Below the pieces are notes generated by a model. That model was not told the origin of the DNA. It did not search any database and saw only the letters and a program-made list of their open reading frames with translations. From positions 62,224,631-62,288,630 of the forward strand of contig CM064426.1 in the NCBI GenBank assembly GCA_032690845.1: DNA of 64,000 nucleotides, written 5' to 3'. The translations under genes were made by a program, and so were the position numbers. The DNA comes from Eleusine coracana subsp. coracana. Lineage: Eukaryota > Streptophyta > Magnoliopsida > Poales > Poaceae. Shown piece by piece: positions 1 through 11,948 of this stretch. Every line of letters starts with the position of its first letter. Within the stretch, counting starts at the first letter, position 1.

Positions 1-1206
1 TTGATGACATGGAACATCTTTCTCTCTTTTCACTCCTCTACATACAATTTTGATGACGTGGAACATCTTTTAGCATGCTGACTAGACTTCATTAAATTTG
101 TTCTTAGGAAATTAGTTTAAAAATAGATGACCATAGTGAAAACCTTATAGCAATGGTCTATCATCTCCTTCTGTTTAATCTATTATGAAATGTTTTCCAT
201 CCACATATAACTTGCTTTCAAATGTTAACTAGCAATGTATTCGTACGTTGTTGCGGGCTTGAATATTTTAAACCTCTAACAATTACTGGTGGCGTCCCAT
301 ATAATTAGCTACTGTAGAAATAAAAAATAGTAAAATTTTATCAAAATATCCAAAATATCGTATTTATTGGTGAGGCCACATATAATTATTATCGCTGAAA
401 TTTTATCATTAACTTTATTTATTTATTTAACAAAAGCAACTTTCATTATATATGCAACTATGATATTTATAGATCAAAAGCGACTTCTTCTAAAATCATG
501 TAAATAATTTTGAAATAATTTATATTATTAGCCAAAATTAATGATATTTCTGAAATACCGTGTTTATCGATGATCCTTGATATTTTTAATATACTGATTT
601 TTTTTCTTAGAAGCAACTGCTTTTCCATGCTTGCTCTTTGCTCGCAAATGCCCTATATGTAGAAATGTAGACAACACTGCGACTCAGCGGAACTGTGTAT
701 CAGCGTATATCCTCAATAGATGGTTGATGGAGTCGAGGAGTACTCCGTAATTGGGAATTTGAATTCGTTGCATTGTGAGTTTGTGACCAGGTGAAGAGCC
801 ACCGTTCGATCGAGAAAACAGAAAAAAAAATACAAACCGACACTTGAGTAACTCTTAACATTCCACAAGCCAACAAACCCTTGGAGTATCTAGTTAAGTG
901 CCCTTCAATTTGGCGTCTAGTTTTACGAGTAGTGCTCACCTTAAACGCTTGACATGCACATTCATTGGGTAAAAGGGATTTTGACCTGGCACCGTCCTCC
1001 ATGAAAATTTTAACCATAAATTTCTCTTTTATGTTCCCTCTAGGCTCAGGTTCGCTTTTACACTTTTCAAGAGTAATATTGTTTCCGCGACGTGTCTGTT
1101 TTGATTATTCTCTGTAATCACTTTATTTCTGTTTGATGCGCGCACATTTCTGAAGCTAGCAATGTGCTGAGATAAACTGCTACTGGAGTACTTCGTTACT
1201 CCATCT
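1..1206. other. Flank left of the large CACTA element; no gene recognised
   Basis: AT-rich DNA in which I see no supportable gene. A sequence of about 20 bp (TTGATGAC, A or G, TGGAACATCTTT) occurs at 1-21 and again at about 50-70. A dispersed repeat at 188-575 is listed separately. A minus-strand open frame at 700-1017 (105 codons) has no recognised domain and is probably chance. Confidence 0.5.
188..575 (+). repeat. Dispersed repeat, copy A
   Basis: This stretch closely matches 1397-1765 in the same orientation, with scattered substitutions and one indel of about 20 bp near 430-460. It contains GTATTCGTACGTTGTTGCGG, which resembles the conserved end motif of several grass dispersed repeats. 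I see no terminal inverted repeat or coding potential, so the repeat class is unknown. Copy A lies outside the CACTA element and copy B lies inside it. Confidence 0.75.
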
Positions 1207-1860
1207 CATAACAGTAAAGAAGTCTGTACCGGCGGTTGGCAAAGCCCTGTAGCGGTGGGCGGGCCACCCCGCCACTACACAAACGCAACTAGAAATAAGT
1301 GTTTTATAGTGACGGGTGGTTTGTCGCCAAAACAAACCGCCGTTACAAACCAATTAGTAGTGGCAGTTGTTGATGTTAATCGTCGTTATTGTAAAATATT
1401 TCCTATCCACCTATAACTTGCTTTCAAATGTTAACTAGCAATGTATCCGTGCGTTACCGTGGGTTTGAATATTTTAAACCTCTAACAAATACTGGTGACG
1501 TCCCATATAATTAGCTACTGTAGGAATAAAAAATAGTAAAATATTGTCAAAATATCCAAAATATCGTATTTATTGGTGACGACCCATATAATTATTATCG
1601 CTGAAATTTTATTATTGACTTTATTTATTTAATGAATGCAACTATGATATTTATAGATTAAATGTGACTTCTTCTAAAATCATGTAAATAATTTTGAAAT
1701 AATTTATATTATTAGCCAAAATTAATGATATTTTCTGAAATACCATGTTTATCGATGATGCTTAATAGTGGCGATTGTTGATGTCAACTGCTGCTATTAT
1801 GTTCCAATATTAGCGGCGGTTGACATCACCAACCACTGCTACTTTGCCCGCCGCTACTTG
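1207..1860 (-). repeat. CACTA 3' terminal and subterminal repeat region
   Basis: Clusters of GCGGTTG, GTAGCGGTGG, CCGCCACTAC, GTTGATGT and GGCGGTTGACATCA motifs occur at 1215-1396 and 1766-1860. They match the motif set at the opposite end (28395-28720). In En/Spm-type elements such arrays are where the element-encoded DNA-binding protein binds. Repeat copy B interrupts the array. Confidence 0.65.
1397..1765 (+). repeat. Dispersed repeat, copy B, inside the CACTA subterminal region
   Basis: Direct copy of 188-575. On both sides it is flanked by the GCGGT/GTTGATGT-type subterminal motifs of the CACTA element (1215-1396 and 1766-1860), so it appears to be inserted within the transposon end. 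Confidence 0.75.
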
Positions 1861-2039
1861 TTATTTTTGGAAAAAATAATAAAATTAAGCATATATACAG
1901 AAATCATAGATTTTGCATATATAGAAATTTACAATATCTCATCATAGATATTTATATCATATCATCACAGAAATTTATAACATATCATCATAGAATATAT
2001 ACAACATCTTAAAATGTTCAATGGATATTACAAAATATC

Positions 2040-3899
2040 TTATATGAACTCTAATGCATAGTTATCATGTTTCTTCGACATATTGGACTCATATGGTGCT
2101 CTTGAACCTGTCCACTCATAAAGAGACCTATGTTTTGTTGCTAGTTCACCATTTGAATCAAAACACTTTCCTTCTGGACTAATTACCTCTCTAAAAAAAC
2201 AACAAAAAGAAGCTATGACTAGATATGTGTTATTTATACTCAAATGAACATGTTCTCGAGGAATCACACCATTTCTGATCTTGTTGTTCTTTTTCATCTT
2301 TGCAGCCCATTGTACTTTTTCCCTTGTGGCTCTCTGTATTACATGAGTATAGTATGTTAATATAAGATTTTAAAAATTCACTATACAATAAAGTAAAATG
2401 GACATAAACATAATCAACTTACCTCTTCATCGGACTCCTCAACGATATGCTCTAGGTAAGTTGACGAGCTAGACGCGAGCACACATGCGTAGTAGCCACA
2501 ATGCACATTTTCTTTTACTTGCTTATAGCACTATATAGTAGAGAACACAAGTTATTTACACTTTATATGATGGATACTTTGATAAAGATAGGTATGTGAT
2601 GCATAAAAATCTTACCCAAAAGTTATGAGGGAAGTACATCTTCTTTTTCTGTTTTGGATGGCATTTCCCTCTTGCTTTGACATATTTCTCATAAGCACTA
2701 AACGATCAATAAAAGTGTATCATGAGATGATATTAACATTATCAAATCATATACACATAGACTAATTTGTTATCTATCTATGAGTTCTATAATGTCATTG
2801 TACAACTTCTTGTCGTAGTCCGGACTGTCCAGCACTAGAAGGTACCCATTTTGGGGAATTATCAGAAAATAGATCCAATGATTTCTACAATAATGTTGAC
2901 AAACAGTTACTTACGATTAAATTTTAAATTTAACATATGATAGATAGCGAACATAAGAAGTTGTCGCCTCCAATCTTCTTTGGCTTTTTCTTCTTGATCT
3001 TTCTTGTGCAAGATATGCTTCTTGTAAAGGTGTGAGGATGTTCTGGAGAAACCTTCTTTCCATGTTGCCGATGATGACACTCCTTGTACCCGACCACCAT
3101 GTTCCTTAGTCCTAATCGCCTTTGTTAGCTCATCCTTGTGATACTCAGGTATAAACTGACCAGCCTCCGTCTACGTCACGATGGGACCTTTCAAGTCTTG
3201 CACAACTTCAACTTTCACAGGATCCTTCACAATAATCTCTCCTTCATCGATTAAGTCGGAGCAACCATATACCCAGTTCCTGGTACCCTCATTGGTGTTT
3301 GGTAACGGATCAGGTTCTCCTTCCACACGAAGCTTGGCTTCCCTCACTCTCCAAATCAGAATCTTCTTTTTGTATCCACCCAGACCTAACCGTGGCTTGC
3401 ACTTGTTCTGCTTGTTGAGCTCAACCATATTTTCACTAAGATCCTTCGAAGCACTGCTCGTCTTCTGCTCAACAAACTCATCCTATTCCTGCTGACTGAT
3501 ATATCCATGCTTGTCGAATAGGGTTTGATTTTTCTTGACATATTGGCAGTTGAGCTTGGACATGTAATCTCGAAAGATGTGATTGAGAGTGGACACCTAG
3601 GCCTTCTAGGCTTTCTCGAGATCTGCTGGAAGGAACCGGATGGTTGCCGTGACGTCAACCCACATATCATCTTTTCTGTCATCCGGGACTTGGCGCCAAT
3701 CTTGCCACGTGATTTTGCAACGGTCCCTCACCACTTTACCACAATGGTTCCTCCATTTGGTGTTGACACCAGCGGGTTCAATTAGTTCTCCATCTTTGGG
3801 ATCTAGTGCAGTAACCTCGTAGATGCCCTCTGCCTTTTTCGCGGATTGCTGACCGTGTTTGCGTTTCTGTGTGGACACTTGGGCAGGCACCTCTTCCAC
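2040..3899 (-). pseudogene. Second CACTA gene, plant transposase_24 (PF03004)-like, broken
   Basis: The best segment is 3899-3606. It encodes a lysine-rich lead followed by NTKWRNHCGKVVRD, a tryptophan-rich stretch with VPDDRKDDMW, and an FLPADLEK end. The segment at 3428-3171 continues with KCKPRLGLGGYKKK and GTRNWVYG. This pattern is typical of the Ptta/En/Spm plant transposase family PF03004, the second protein of grass CACTA elements. Further pieces of likely coding sequence lie near 2700-2640 (YEKYVKARGKCHPKQ) and 2297-2040. The frame changes between 3606 and 3428, and stops separate the other pieces, so the gene is dead. Introns are likely between the pieces but were not defined. By analogy with TNPA the product would bind the subterminal repeats. 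Its GC-rich first exon is probably at 5888-5459. Confidence 0.7.
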
Positions 3900-4200
3900 T
3901 TGCTGCTCGAGGGCCTCATCTGTCGCAGCCTCTGCTGCAAATAGCCGACGGGCACTTTGTCAAGGGCCCTAGGATATATGTAGTAGATTTTATACAAATT
4001 TATTGAACAATTGAGGGAATTATCTTTGACAATATACATCATCTTTAGGCTCGTAATTAGAGTCCGGGCTCCCCAATCGATGTTCCTTTTGGTAGTAGAG
4101 GATGTGGATCTTCTGGTTCTTCCCAGTGTTTGCTTGATCCTTCATCATCTAAAGACGATCCCCCTTCCAAGGGCGCCATAACAGTATAGGCAGCAAGAGT

Positions 4201-4565
4201 ATAGGCAACAGCTATACAATAAGCAACTATAGTGAGCATGACAGTGAGCAAGTATATAGGGCAGTTACTAAGCATATAAACAGCAAGTAAACTACAAGCG
4301 GGCAGTTACTATGAACATGAATATGTGGCTGCAAGTATATGGCATATATATAGCCACAAGTAAATAATACTATGGATATTTCAGAAATGGTAGCAAATAA
4401 GCAACAATAGTATAGATTATTCAGAAATGGTAGCAAATAAGCATGACAATATAGGCATCAAGAATATAGGCAACAACTATACAGTAAGCAACTATAGTGA
4501 GCATGATAGTGAGCAAGGATATATGGCAGTAACTAAGCATATAGGAAGCAAGTAAACTACAAGCG
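4201..4565. repeat. Two-copy tandem repeat, period about 265 bp
   Basis: Sequence starting ATAGGCAACA at 4201 recurs at 4466 with the same run of GCAACTATAGTGAGCATGA, CAGTGAGCAAG and GCAAGTAAACTACAAGCG. A shorter duplication (TTCAGAAATGGTAGCAAATA, period about 39 bp) lies at 4380-4440. The rest of 3900-5450 is non-coding, inside the CACTA element, and is probably intron of its second gene. Confidence 0.7.
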
Positions 4566-5458
4566 GACATTTTTGAAATGAAAAGTGTTTCTTATGCTTA
4601 AAACATTTGGCAAAATGAACTATGGCAGGAAGCAAGCAAAATGAACCATGTCCAGAACAGTAGCAATTTAATTTTATAGTGCAATAGCTTAACAATTGAT
4701 AATGGATAACAGCATGTAATTAATTATGTAGAGCATAACAAAAGCATATCAACACTGAATAATTTTACAGTGCAAATTATGTAGAACCTTGATAGTAAAG
4801 AGCATGTGACAAGGCACCAAATTAACTATATAAGCTACATATATAGGACTTGAATAATCATATACTGAGAGGATGCATATTGTCGAGTAGTAACGATTGA
4901 AGCAAACATTTCCACTTCCATACATACAAATCAACACTGAGTACGAGAGCATATCATTCATTTTACTAATACATGGTCCTGCAAACATGATGCATCCCGG
5001 ACCAATGACCAGTCGCCCTTCAATTAAATACAACATACAGGAAAATGGGTAACGAATGATACATTAAAACGGAGCGCACCACTGATAATTTGTTCGTTTA
5101 TGCATCAGACCATTTGCTCACTGTGAGATGCCAACATACTTATTTGGAGCACAGCACTACAAATGCTAGCAGTAGTGTTGTTGTTCAAGCTCTGCACAGG
5201 CAGTTCGAACTAGACAAATCAGGCACACCGACTTGTAGCTAACAGGAGGAAGCTTTATTCATCCACCACTGATGATTAAAAGCGCTTTAACACATGATAA
5301 CGACTTCCTAATACTAATCAATACACCTCCTAGGCCTCGATTCAAATCAAAATCAAACCATATTATTACAAAACCTCGTCCCAATCTACCACTACGAGGA
5401 GAGGAGGGACAACAGTGAGCACAAGGGACATTGAGTGAGCACGAGTAGAGCACATTGA

Positions 5459-5888
5459 TCAGAGGGACAGGAGGAGGGGGAGAGGGAGAAGGGAACAGGC
5501 GCACCTGGTGGAGCTCGTCGAAGGCCGACATAGAGGAGGGAGCCCACGCTCAGGGAGCCGAAGAGGAGGAGCACGAGGTGGCACTCGAGGAGGCGTCGGG
5601 GAGCTCGCGTGACGGTTGTCGAGGTCGAGACAGAGGAGGGGGCCCCGCACGATGACTGTTGATGAGGGGAGGTGGCGGACGAAGGGCCAAGGAGGCAGGG
5701 GCATGGTCGAGAGAGGAGGCGGCGGAGCCCGGGCAGCAGTCGTTGAGGTCGAGACAGAAGAGGGGGGCCCGCACCATGGCCATCGATGAGGGGAGGCGGC
5801 GGATGGAGGGACGAGGAGACGGGGGTGCGGTTGGGAGAGGAGGCGGTGCTCGGGGCTTGGGCAGCTTGACGGCATTGTTCTTCTCCAC
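5459..5888 (-). pseudogene. GC-rich first exon or leader of the second CACTA gene (inferred)
   Basis: On the minus strand a frame opens at 5888 (MEKNNAVKLPKPRAPPP) and encodes a proline- and serine-rich protein of low complexity. Just upstream is AAACCCTAACC, the telo-box motif common in plant 5' leaders. Upstream of that, across the Tat insertion, lies a TATA-like box (see 23995-24420). The sequence contains a two-copy tandem repeat of 124 bp (GAGGTCGAGACAGA at 5621 and 5745), which makes the overlapping frames look alike. Assigning it to the CACTA second gene rests on order and strand only. It could instead be captured host sequence. Confidence 0.45.
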
Positions 5889-5926
5889 CGTGGTTAGGGT
5901 TTGGGCCCCACTGTGCCCATGCCTAT

Positions 5927-6359
5927 TGTTGGCACTGAAATTTGACCGATCCCAGTGCTCAGCCGCGTTGAGTCAGAATCGGCCAAAGTCGGATCGTTAG
6001 GGTTGTTTGTCTTTGATTATTTTTTGGTTTAGATTTAGTTTAGAAATAAATCAAGTCGGTTTGTTTGAGAGTCCTAACTGAATCAGGTCAGAACCTCTTG
6101 CATGGGGCTATAAATATGTAATAGGATCTGCACAAAAACAACAACACTTTTGTTCCATACAATTTGGCTGGTTTTCACTAATAGTGATCATAGGCTTTCT
6201 TCATCGGCCTATACTAGGCCGGTGACCCGTGGAATTATACTGTTCATTTTCTTTGTCGATTTGTAGCGAACATTGACTGGCATGCCCCAGTTACCTTATT
6301 GAGCCTGCACTAGAGCTAAGCAGAGCTCCTAGGTCGCGCGTGTGATTTTTGCGTCAACA
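5927..6359 (+). repeat. Left (5') LTR of the Tat gypsy element, internally deleted
   Basis: Matches both ends of the right LTR (22739-23994) but lacks the segment corresponding to about 23012-23832. A TATA-like box (TATAAATA, about 6109-6116) sits downstream of GCATGGGGC. In the right LTR the same position reads TGTAAATA. Confidence 0.92.
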
Positions 6360-6685
6360 TGCTTTTTGGCATGCCCGATGGGACCAACAACTTTAAGCTT
6401 CTCAACATGTCTGAATTTGGAATGCCAAAGGATTCCAAGCTCCCTGATAATCCTCCACCAAAACATTATGTTGGTGCGGATCTGAAGATAGAAAACATAA
6501 TGCCTGTTAACAGGGATGATCTGAATGATGAGATAATAGCACAAATTGATAAGAAGATGGCAGAGTATGAAAGCCTTTTGTTGAGCACATTTAGCAAAAC
6601 CAAGCATGGCAAGATCATACAAAAAGGAAACTTACCTGTTGTTGCCTTGATTGAAGATGAAATTGAGAAATTGACTGCCAAATAA
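6359..6685 (+). CDS. Short leader ORF of the Tat element, unknown function
   Basis: A 108-codon open frame starts at the last base of the left LTR (MLFGMPDGTNNFKLLNMSE) and contains a lysine- and aspartate-rich C-terminal half. I recognise no domain. It lies between the LTR and the gag frame and is followed within 20 bp by another short frame (6696-6890). It may be the N-terminal part of the original gag or a lineage-specific leader. The primer-binding site should also lie here, around TGGCATGCCCGATGGGACC (about 6367-6385), but I could not assign a tRNA to it. Confidence 0.35.
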   Translation: MLFGMPDGTNNFKLLNMSEFGMPKDSKLPDNPPPKHYVGADLKIENIMPVNRDDLNDEIIAQIDKKMAEYESLLLSTFSKTKHGKIIQKGNLPVVALIEDEIEKLTAK

Positions 6686-7074
6686 GCCAATAGAGGTGAT
6701 TGATGAAGCTACATTGAACAACATGATACATTCAGCCATACACCATGCATTGATTAATCAGTCACCTATGTTCATCAATACTATGAGGGCTTTGATTATT
6801 CAGACCATTGAAGGTTGTATATATGACGATCCAGTACATGGGCTGATGTATTTTCCGAGCATCTGGGAATATTCCCAGGCCTGCAATTGAGGCGCCTAGC
6901 TCATAGCAGCCGAAGGCGGGCACAACACATCCTGTTACGAGTTCAGGACCATCAACTTCTGAAGCTACTCCACCCTTGAACAATGTTGATAGTGGTACAG
7001 GGGAGAGAACACCTCGCAAGGTAGTACTACAAAGAACTACCCCATAGACACAGCCGCAGCTCTATAGGTAGGAG

Positions 7075-8398
7075 ATGTCAGAGTCGAATGTCACATATGG
7101 TACAACACCGAATGTAGATCCAAGCTTCTTTGGCATGCTGTCATCATCTGCATTGCCTAGGGAGTTGGGAGGTCAGCGCATTGTTGTCAATTTTAATTCA
7201 CAAACAGCCCCACAAGTATCAGCGTCTAGGCCTACATTGACTACTCCAAATACCAATGTCTCGACCGATGACTGGGCAGTGAAGATTGCTGAGGTAGTGA
7301 GGGAACAATTTGGTTTGAAGCCAAAACAGCACACTTATATGTCTCGACCCATGTATTCTTCTAGCTATGACTTGATTCCTATACCGAGTCGATATAGGCC
7401 ACCAGAATTCACTAAGTTCACTGGACAAGACAATACTATCACTGTTGAGCATATCAGTCGGTTTGCGGTGCAATGTGGAGAGGCAGGAACTACTGAAGCA
7501 TTGAAGATTAGGTTGTTTCCTTTATCCTTGTCTGGGTTAGCTTTTTCCTGGTTAGCATCGTTGCCCCCTAATTCCATTATTACTTAGGCCGATCTCGAAC
7601 AGAAATTTCATAAATATTTCTTTGCTGAAATGAGAGAGATGAGATTGTCTGATCTGATTTTTGTGAAGCAGAAGGCTGGGGAGTCTGTGCATGATTATGT
7701 GCAGAGGTTCAGAGATGTGCATAGTAAATGTTTCAACTTGCAATTGACTGATAATCAGATGGCAGAGATAGCATTTAATGGCCTAGTTGCGCCTTTGGCC
7801 GAGTTTGAGAGCTTGTCCTAGTTGGTACAGAAGGTATCTATTTAGGAGAATCAGACTCGGGGGGGGGGGGGCACGATCAAGGCCGATTCAAGTCAACTAC
7901 AATGATTATGAGTCTAAGTCTGATGAAGATGTCGGAGAAGTCAATATGGCTGAGTGGACCAAAAACAAGAATGTATTGTCGTGCCCATGGGTGAAGCAGA
8001 ATGAGCCAGAAGAAAAGTATGACTTCGATATCACCAAGGCTGATAAAATATTTGATATGCTATTGCAGGAGAAGCCCATCTAGTTGCCACCTAATCACAT
8101 GATCCCACCTATTAAAGAGTTGAAGAAAAGAAAGTACTGCAAGTGGCACAACTCGCTGTCTCATTACACTAATGAATGCAAGGTGTTCAAAAGAGAGATT
8201 CAGTCGGCGATTAGGCAGGGAAAGATCAAGTTTATGAAGGGAACCATGAAAATTGATAGGCATCCATTCCCTATGAATGTCAATATGGCTGATATCGACA
8301 ATGTAGAAGCAATTATAAATCGATATCAGAAGAAAAGGGACAGTGAGATGAAGGAATCACAGTTTGATCCACATTGGGAATGCTCATTCTTTTAGTAT
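7075..8398 (+). pseudogene. Tat gypsy gag, broken
   Basis: The frame from 7075 encodes a serine/asparagine-rich lead and then the retrotransposon gag core (YRPPEFTKFTGQDNTITVEH, followed by LRLFPLSLSG-type and FSWLASLPPNSI segments). A TAG stop interrupts it at about 7588. The frame resumes with ADLEQKFHKYFF, MREMRLSDL and ESVHDYVQRFRDV, typical of Tat gag. Further stops at about 7821 and 7842 and a 12-base poly-G run at 7861 shift the frame. It then continues with KYCKWHNSLSHYTNEC (8084-8395), a CCHC-like segment. The product would be the capsid protein that packages the element RNA. It is not functional here. Confidence 0.85.
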
Positions 8399-8439
8399 TG
8401 TTGGGGCCACAATATGAAGCTTCCTGCAATCAATAACTG

Positions 8440-10385
8440 TCCTGGATGTAGCAGACGAGCGGAGCAAATGTATAGAGGAGCTATGGGCAGAGCTTTTTGG
8501 TCGTTACTACGCACCCACTTATATACCGCAAGAGGACGGTGTACATTGTAGCACTTTTTCCCTTAGAGTATTCCAAGGTTTAATCGAATCCACAGGGATC
8601 AGCAAGAGAACAGTATTTAGAGTTTACTATTTCATCTAACAAATCAATCCTAGTATAAAGTACATATTACACATACGTGAGCATGAAAAGAAGTGAAAAT
8701 TGAAGGTTGCACCAATCGGCTCAACAGGTGCGCCGATCGGCGCGAAGGCTTACCTGGGCCAAAGTGTGTCTAATGCTTAGTTAGCCAAGGCTTGTGGGAG
8801 TAGGAGCATACACATCAACCAAGGAGTATCACCTAGAGTTAGCCTATATGCATCTAGCGGTCGGAGAAAGGTTGTGCCGATCGATGCAACTGGTGTGCCG
8901 ATCGGTACTGAAGCAGTAGTCGTTATCATCTTTATCCTAGCTTAATTGGCACTTTAAACAATCGATAAACATCAAAGATGAGCAAGACCACTCTACTTTC
9001 CGAGCGGCTCCTGATTTATCGCTGTCGAGAGGAAACCCTTAATCACGCGAGTGTCTTAACCCTACTTGACTATCTAAAAGTGTTGCGCAAGCTTAGTTCT
9101 ATCACAACTAAACCACACCCTAGCATCATCAAGCAATCATGATTCATACAAGATCCGAATACTAGCCAAATCACTATGATTAAGATAGCATCTAAATACT
9201 TATACTAGAACTAAGCAATTGAATAAGCACATATAAGATCAATCAAATCAGACGAACACAAATTGTAGCCAAGGATAGAATTAAGATAGATAACATAAAG
9301 ATCGATAACTTATACCAATATTCATCATCGTCAAGGGCGCACCGATCGGCTCAACTGGTGTGCCGATCGGCGCCGCCTTGATGCATCGCTGACAACTCCT
9401 AAGGTACATGGCTCTACTTCTCCTAGCTCCGGTGTAGTGCACCACGTAGGGTCCCTACCTGACTAGACTACATCTCTTCAATTTGGTGGCTCTTCAACTC
9501 CGGCGGCCTCCTAGCGATATGCAGCAGCTCATATAGCCTAATTCTCCCACTTGTTGTTTTCTTATTCCAGTCTTGGACGTCATATGGGTGTTTATATAGC
9601 CTCTGGTCACGTCCTCCCTTGCTTGGCCTCCAAGTTTAGCTCATAGAGATTGAATCCAAGTCGGTTTCGTACCTTCCATAAATAGCACTGACTTACTTTA
9701 ATCATAACGGATGCTTACAGAGTCCAAATGAAGCAAGCCTAGACTTTATCTCATAGCCCTTGAAAAGATCTACAACTTTTGTATTATTTGGTTCCTCATA
9801 TTCGAACGTTTAGATATCCAAAATTGTGATGCCAAAATATCTGTCTTGATTCGGATTCCTCTGCACAGACTGCCTTGAGGGGCCCATGTCTCCCAGCTCT
9901 GGAGTCCAATAAATGCAAATTATATATGTTTCGGAAAGCTCTCAACGAGATATTCAACTATGGTATTCTGAGTTTTCGCATTGGACCAAGGCTTGGGCTC
10001 CGAAATCGCGTGACAATACAATATTGTTTTTGGACTCCGCGAATTGAACTTTCCTTCCGGATAAACCTTCCAGAAATCCTTAGCCATTGGGCCACGACCT
10101 TGGGCTTGCACATCGGACCTCATAGACATCCTTGAGTGTTTTGCATCCTTCATGGGCTAGTGGGAAGCCCTCCTTGCACAGCGAGTCGGGCTTTATGTCG
10201 GTACTTCTCATATAAGAGTCATTTTGTCGTCTTTTCATCTGTTTCTGCAATAAAGCACTAAAACGACACTACATGTAGAAATCATCAATATTAGAGATAA
10301 AACACATGATTATGATGAAAATATGGTATGATATTGGTGGTTATTGGCATATAAAACGGGTACATAGGAACCACCAACAGCTATC
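8440..10385. mobile_element. Unidentified insert (possible solo LTR) inside the Tat element
   Basis: Between the Tat gag end (about 8440) and its protease region (about 10385) lies roughly 1.9 kb with no homology to gypsy proteins. It contains three copies of a motif of about 34 bp built of two dyads, with CCGATCGGC flanking CAACTGGTGTG. These lie at about 8712-8745, 8878-8913 and 9350-9384. A TATA-like TTTATATAGCC lies near 9591-9601. It has no convincing ORF. Length, dyad repeats and a TATA box would fit a solo LTR, but I could not find its exact ends or a target duplication. Confidence 0.45.
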
Positions 10386-10397
10386 GACATCAGCTGG

Positions 10398-11021
10398 GTG
10401 ACTCTAGAAAGTCGATGGTGGGTAAAGTCGATGAGAATGAAAGGGTGTCAGCTTTTGATCGACTTGGCTCCAAATGGAAAGAAGAAGTTCACTTCAATGA
10501 GGAAGTCGATAAAGAGATCCAAAAAGACTAGGAACCGAGCAATCAGAGGTGTCCATCTGGAATATTTTCTAGAAGTCAAAAGCTTAGGGTTCAGAGAATG
10601 CGATGAAGATAGATGAGGGCTGGCCATTACCATTATGATGAAGGAAGTGATGAGCCACCTAGGAAGGTCTAGAGACCCAAAGTGAAATCATAAGTACCAA
10701 ATGCTATAGTGAGTATGGTAATGATGCTACCGCAAGAGTTCATGGCTTCAGAAGAAGAGGAATTATTCGCTGATGAGAGTGAAGCACCACAGTTGGTATT
10801 TGATATACAACAGGTAATATTTGATAAACCAGATAAGTCTAAGCATCGGCACTTGAGGGCTTTATACTTGAAAGGCTTTGTTAATGGGATGCCGATGGGA
10901 AAGATGATGGTCGACGGAGGGGCAGGCGTTAACATCATGCTGATTACTACTGCGAGGAGACTGGGTAAGACAGATGAAGACTTGATTGATACTAATATGA
11001 TTTTGCGGGATTCTGGTGGTC
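10398..11021 (+). pseudogene. Tat gypsy protease region, left half
   Basis: The segment 10709-11021 encodes the retropepsin signature region (GKMMVDGGAGVNIM), with the catalytic Asp in a DGGA context as is usual in plant gypsy elements. It is preceded by an acidic linker. It stops where the CRM-like element is inserted (target duplication GTACG at 11022-11026) and resumes at 18041. The upstream stretch 10398-10630 matches the expected inter-domain region (SAFDRLG-like) with frame changes. Confidence 0.8.
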
Positions 11022-11026
11022 GTACG

Positions 11027-11948
11027 TGATGTGAACAAGGGTTCCCGATCTTCTAAAAGGTTCGGGATATGTTGATTTGGTCGGAGGCGACACACAAATC
11101 GATCCGGCTTCAGAACAGCATGTTCTAAACCCCGCAATCGCAGCACGACGTCTCCTCTGGTTATCAACCGTTCTAAAACGATTGACCTCACCGAGAAGAC
11201 TAATCCCTGCCTGCTAATCAAGAACACAAGCAAGAACAAAGAAAAATGCAACACAATTGTAGATGTATTATGAACCTCACGAAGTTAGGGTCTCATAAAC
11301 CATGATGACGGCAAAACTGTTATGAACAGAATAATCTAAGCAAAAACCGAACCCTAATGGTGTGGCAGCATCTGTATATGAAGACCCTAGGGTCGTGCAA
11401 GATCCTCTGGACGTGCCCCTAATTGGGCTCAACTAGATACAAAGCCCAAAGGCCAAAAACAAACGACGCAGCACCGAAACAGATTCTGGACCCTTTCTTG
11501 TTTCGAGGATTCCCAATTACTCCGCACGAATTTTAACATGACACCAGTGGCATTGGAAAGGCCTTCTTCTTATCTTTCCGTGCATATGTAGAACGTTCAA
11601 ATCCGAGTCAGTATGCGTCCTGGGCATCCATTTTAGTACAGACTGGTCCTGGGCCCCGAAACAGACTCGAAGTCGGTTTTGGTTGGGCCTCCACCTTGGC
11701 TTCCACGTCCTTGCTGGTCCTCCACGTCTCCAAGTCCTTCTCCCATCATCTCCTGGTCCCCTCCATGGTTCCTAATTACAATATAATCATTAGGTAGCAA
11801 ACCATTCTCAAAAGTGACATATGATGAAGAACGTAGGAACGAGCCCACCTCTAAATTTAATCGTCTTGCACGAGCTCTAGTCATTGGACCTTGTAAGTCC
11901 AGAATTGGAGGAGTGTTGCATGTATCCTTAGGAGTGATGTCCTCATCA
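11027..11948 (-). repeat. 3' LTR of CRM-like element B
   Basis: Pairs with 17119-18040. On the minus strand the polyprotein frame enters the LTR from the internal region and ends at 11633. The polypurine tract lies immediately outside, at 11949-11961 (TCCTCCCCCTCTT on the plus strand). Confidence 0.95.

Noticed and set aside
700..1017. Minus-strand 105-codon ORF as a gene
   Set aside because: No domain, no codon-bias support visible, and it lies in repetitive AT-rich flank.
1273..1290. CACTACACAAACG at 1273 as the left CACTA terminus
   Set aside because: Subterminal motifs continue to its left (1215-1265) and the flanking triplet CGC does not match TAT at the right end. The degenerate terminus near 1207 fits better.
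5455..6000. Plus-strand Arg/Gly-rich ORFs (5455-5655 and 5659-6000) as genes
   Set aside because: They are GC-rich low-complexity shadows of a 124-bp tandem repeat. The second runs into the Tat LTR. The telo-box and TATA context favour the minus strand.
9875..10135. 86-codon ORF in the unidentified insert
   Set aside because: No recognisable domain; the minus strand is equally open; it lies in a probable non-coding LTR-like sequence.
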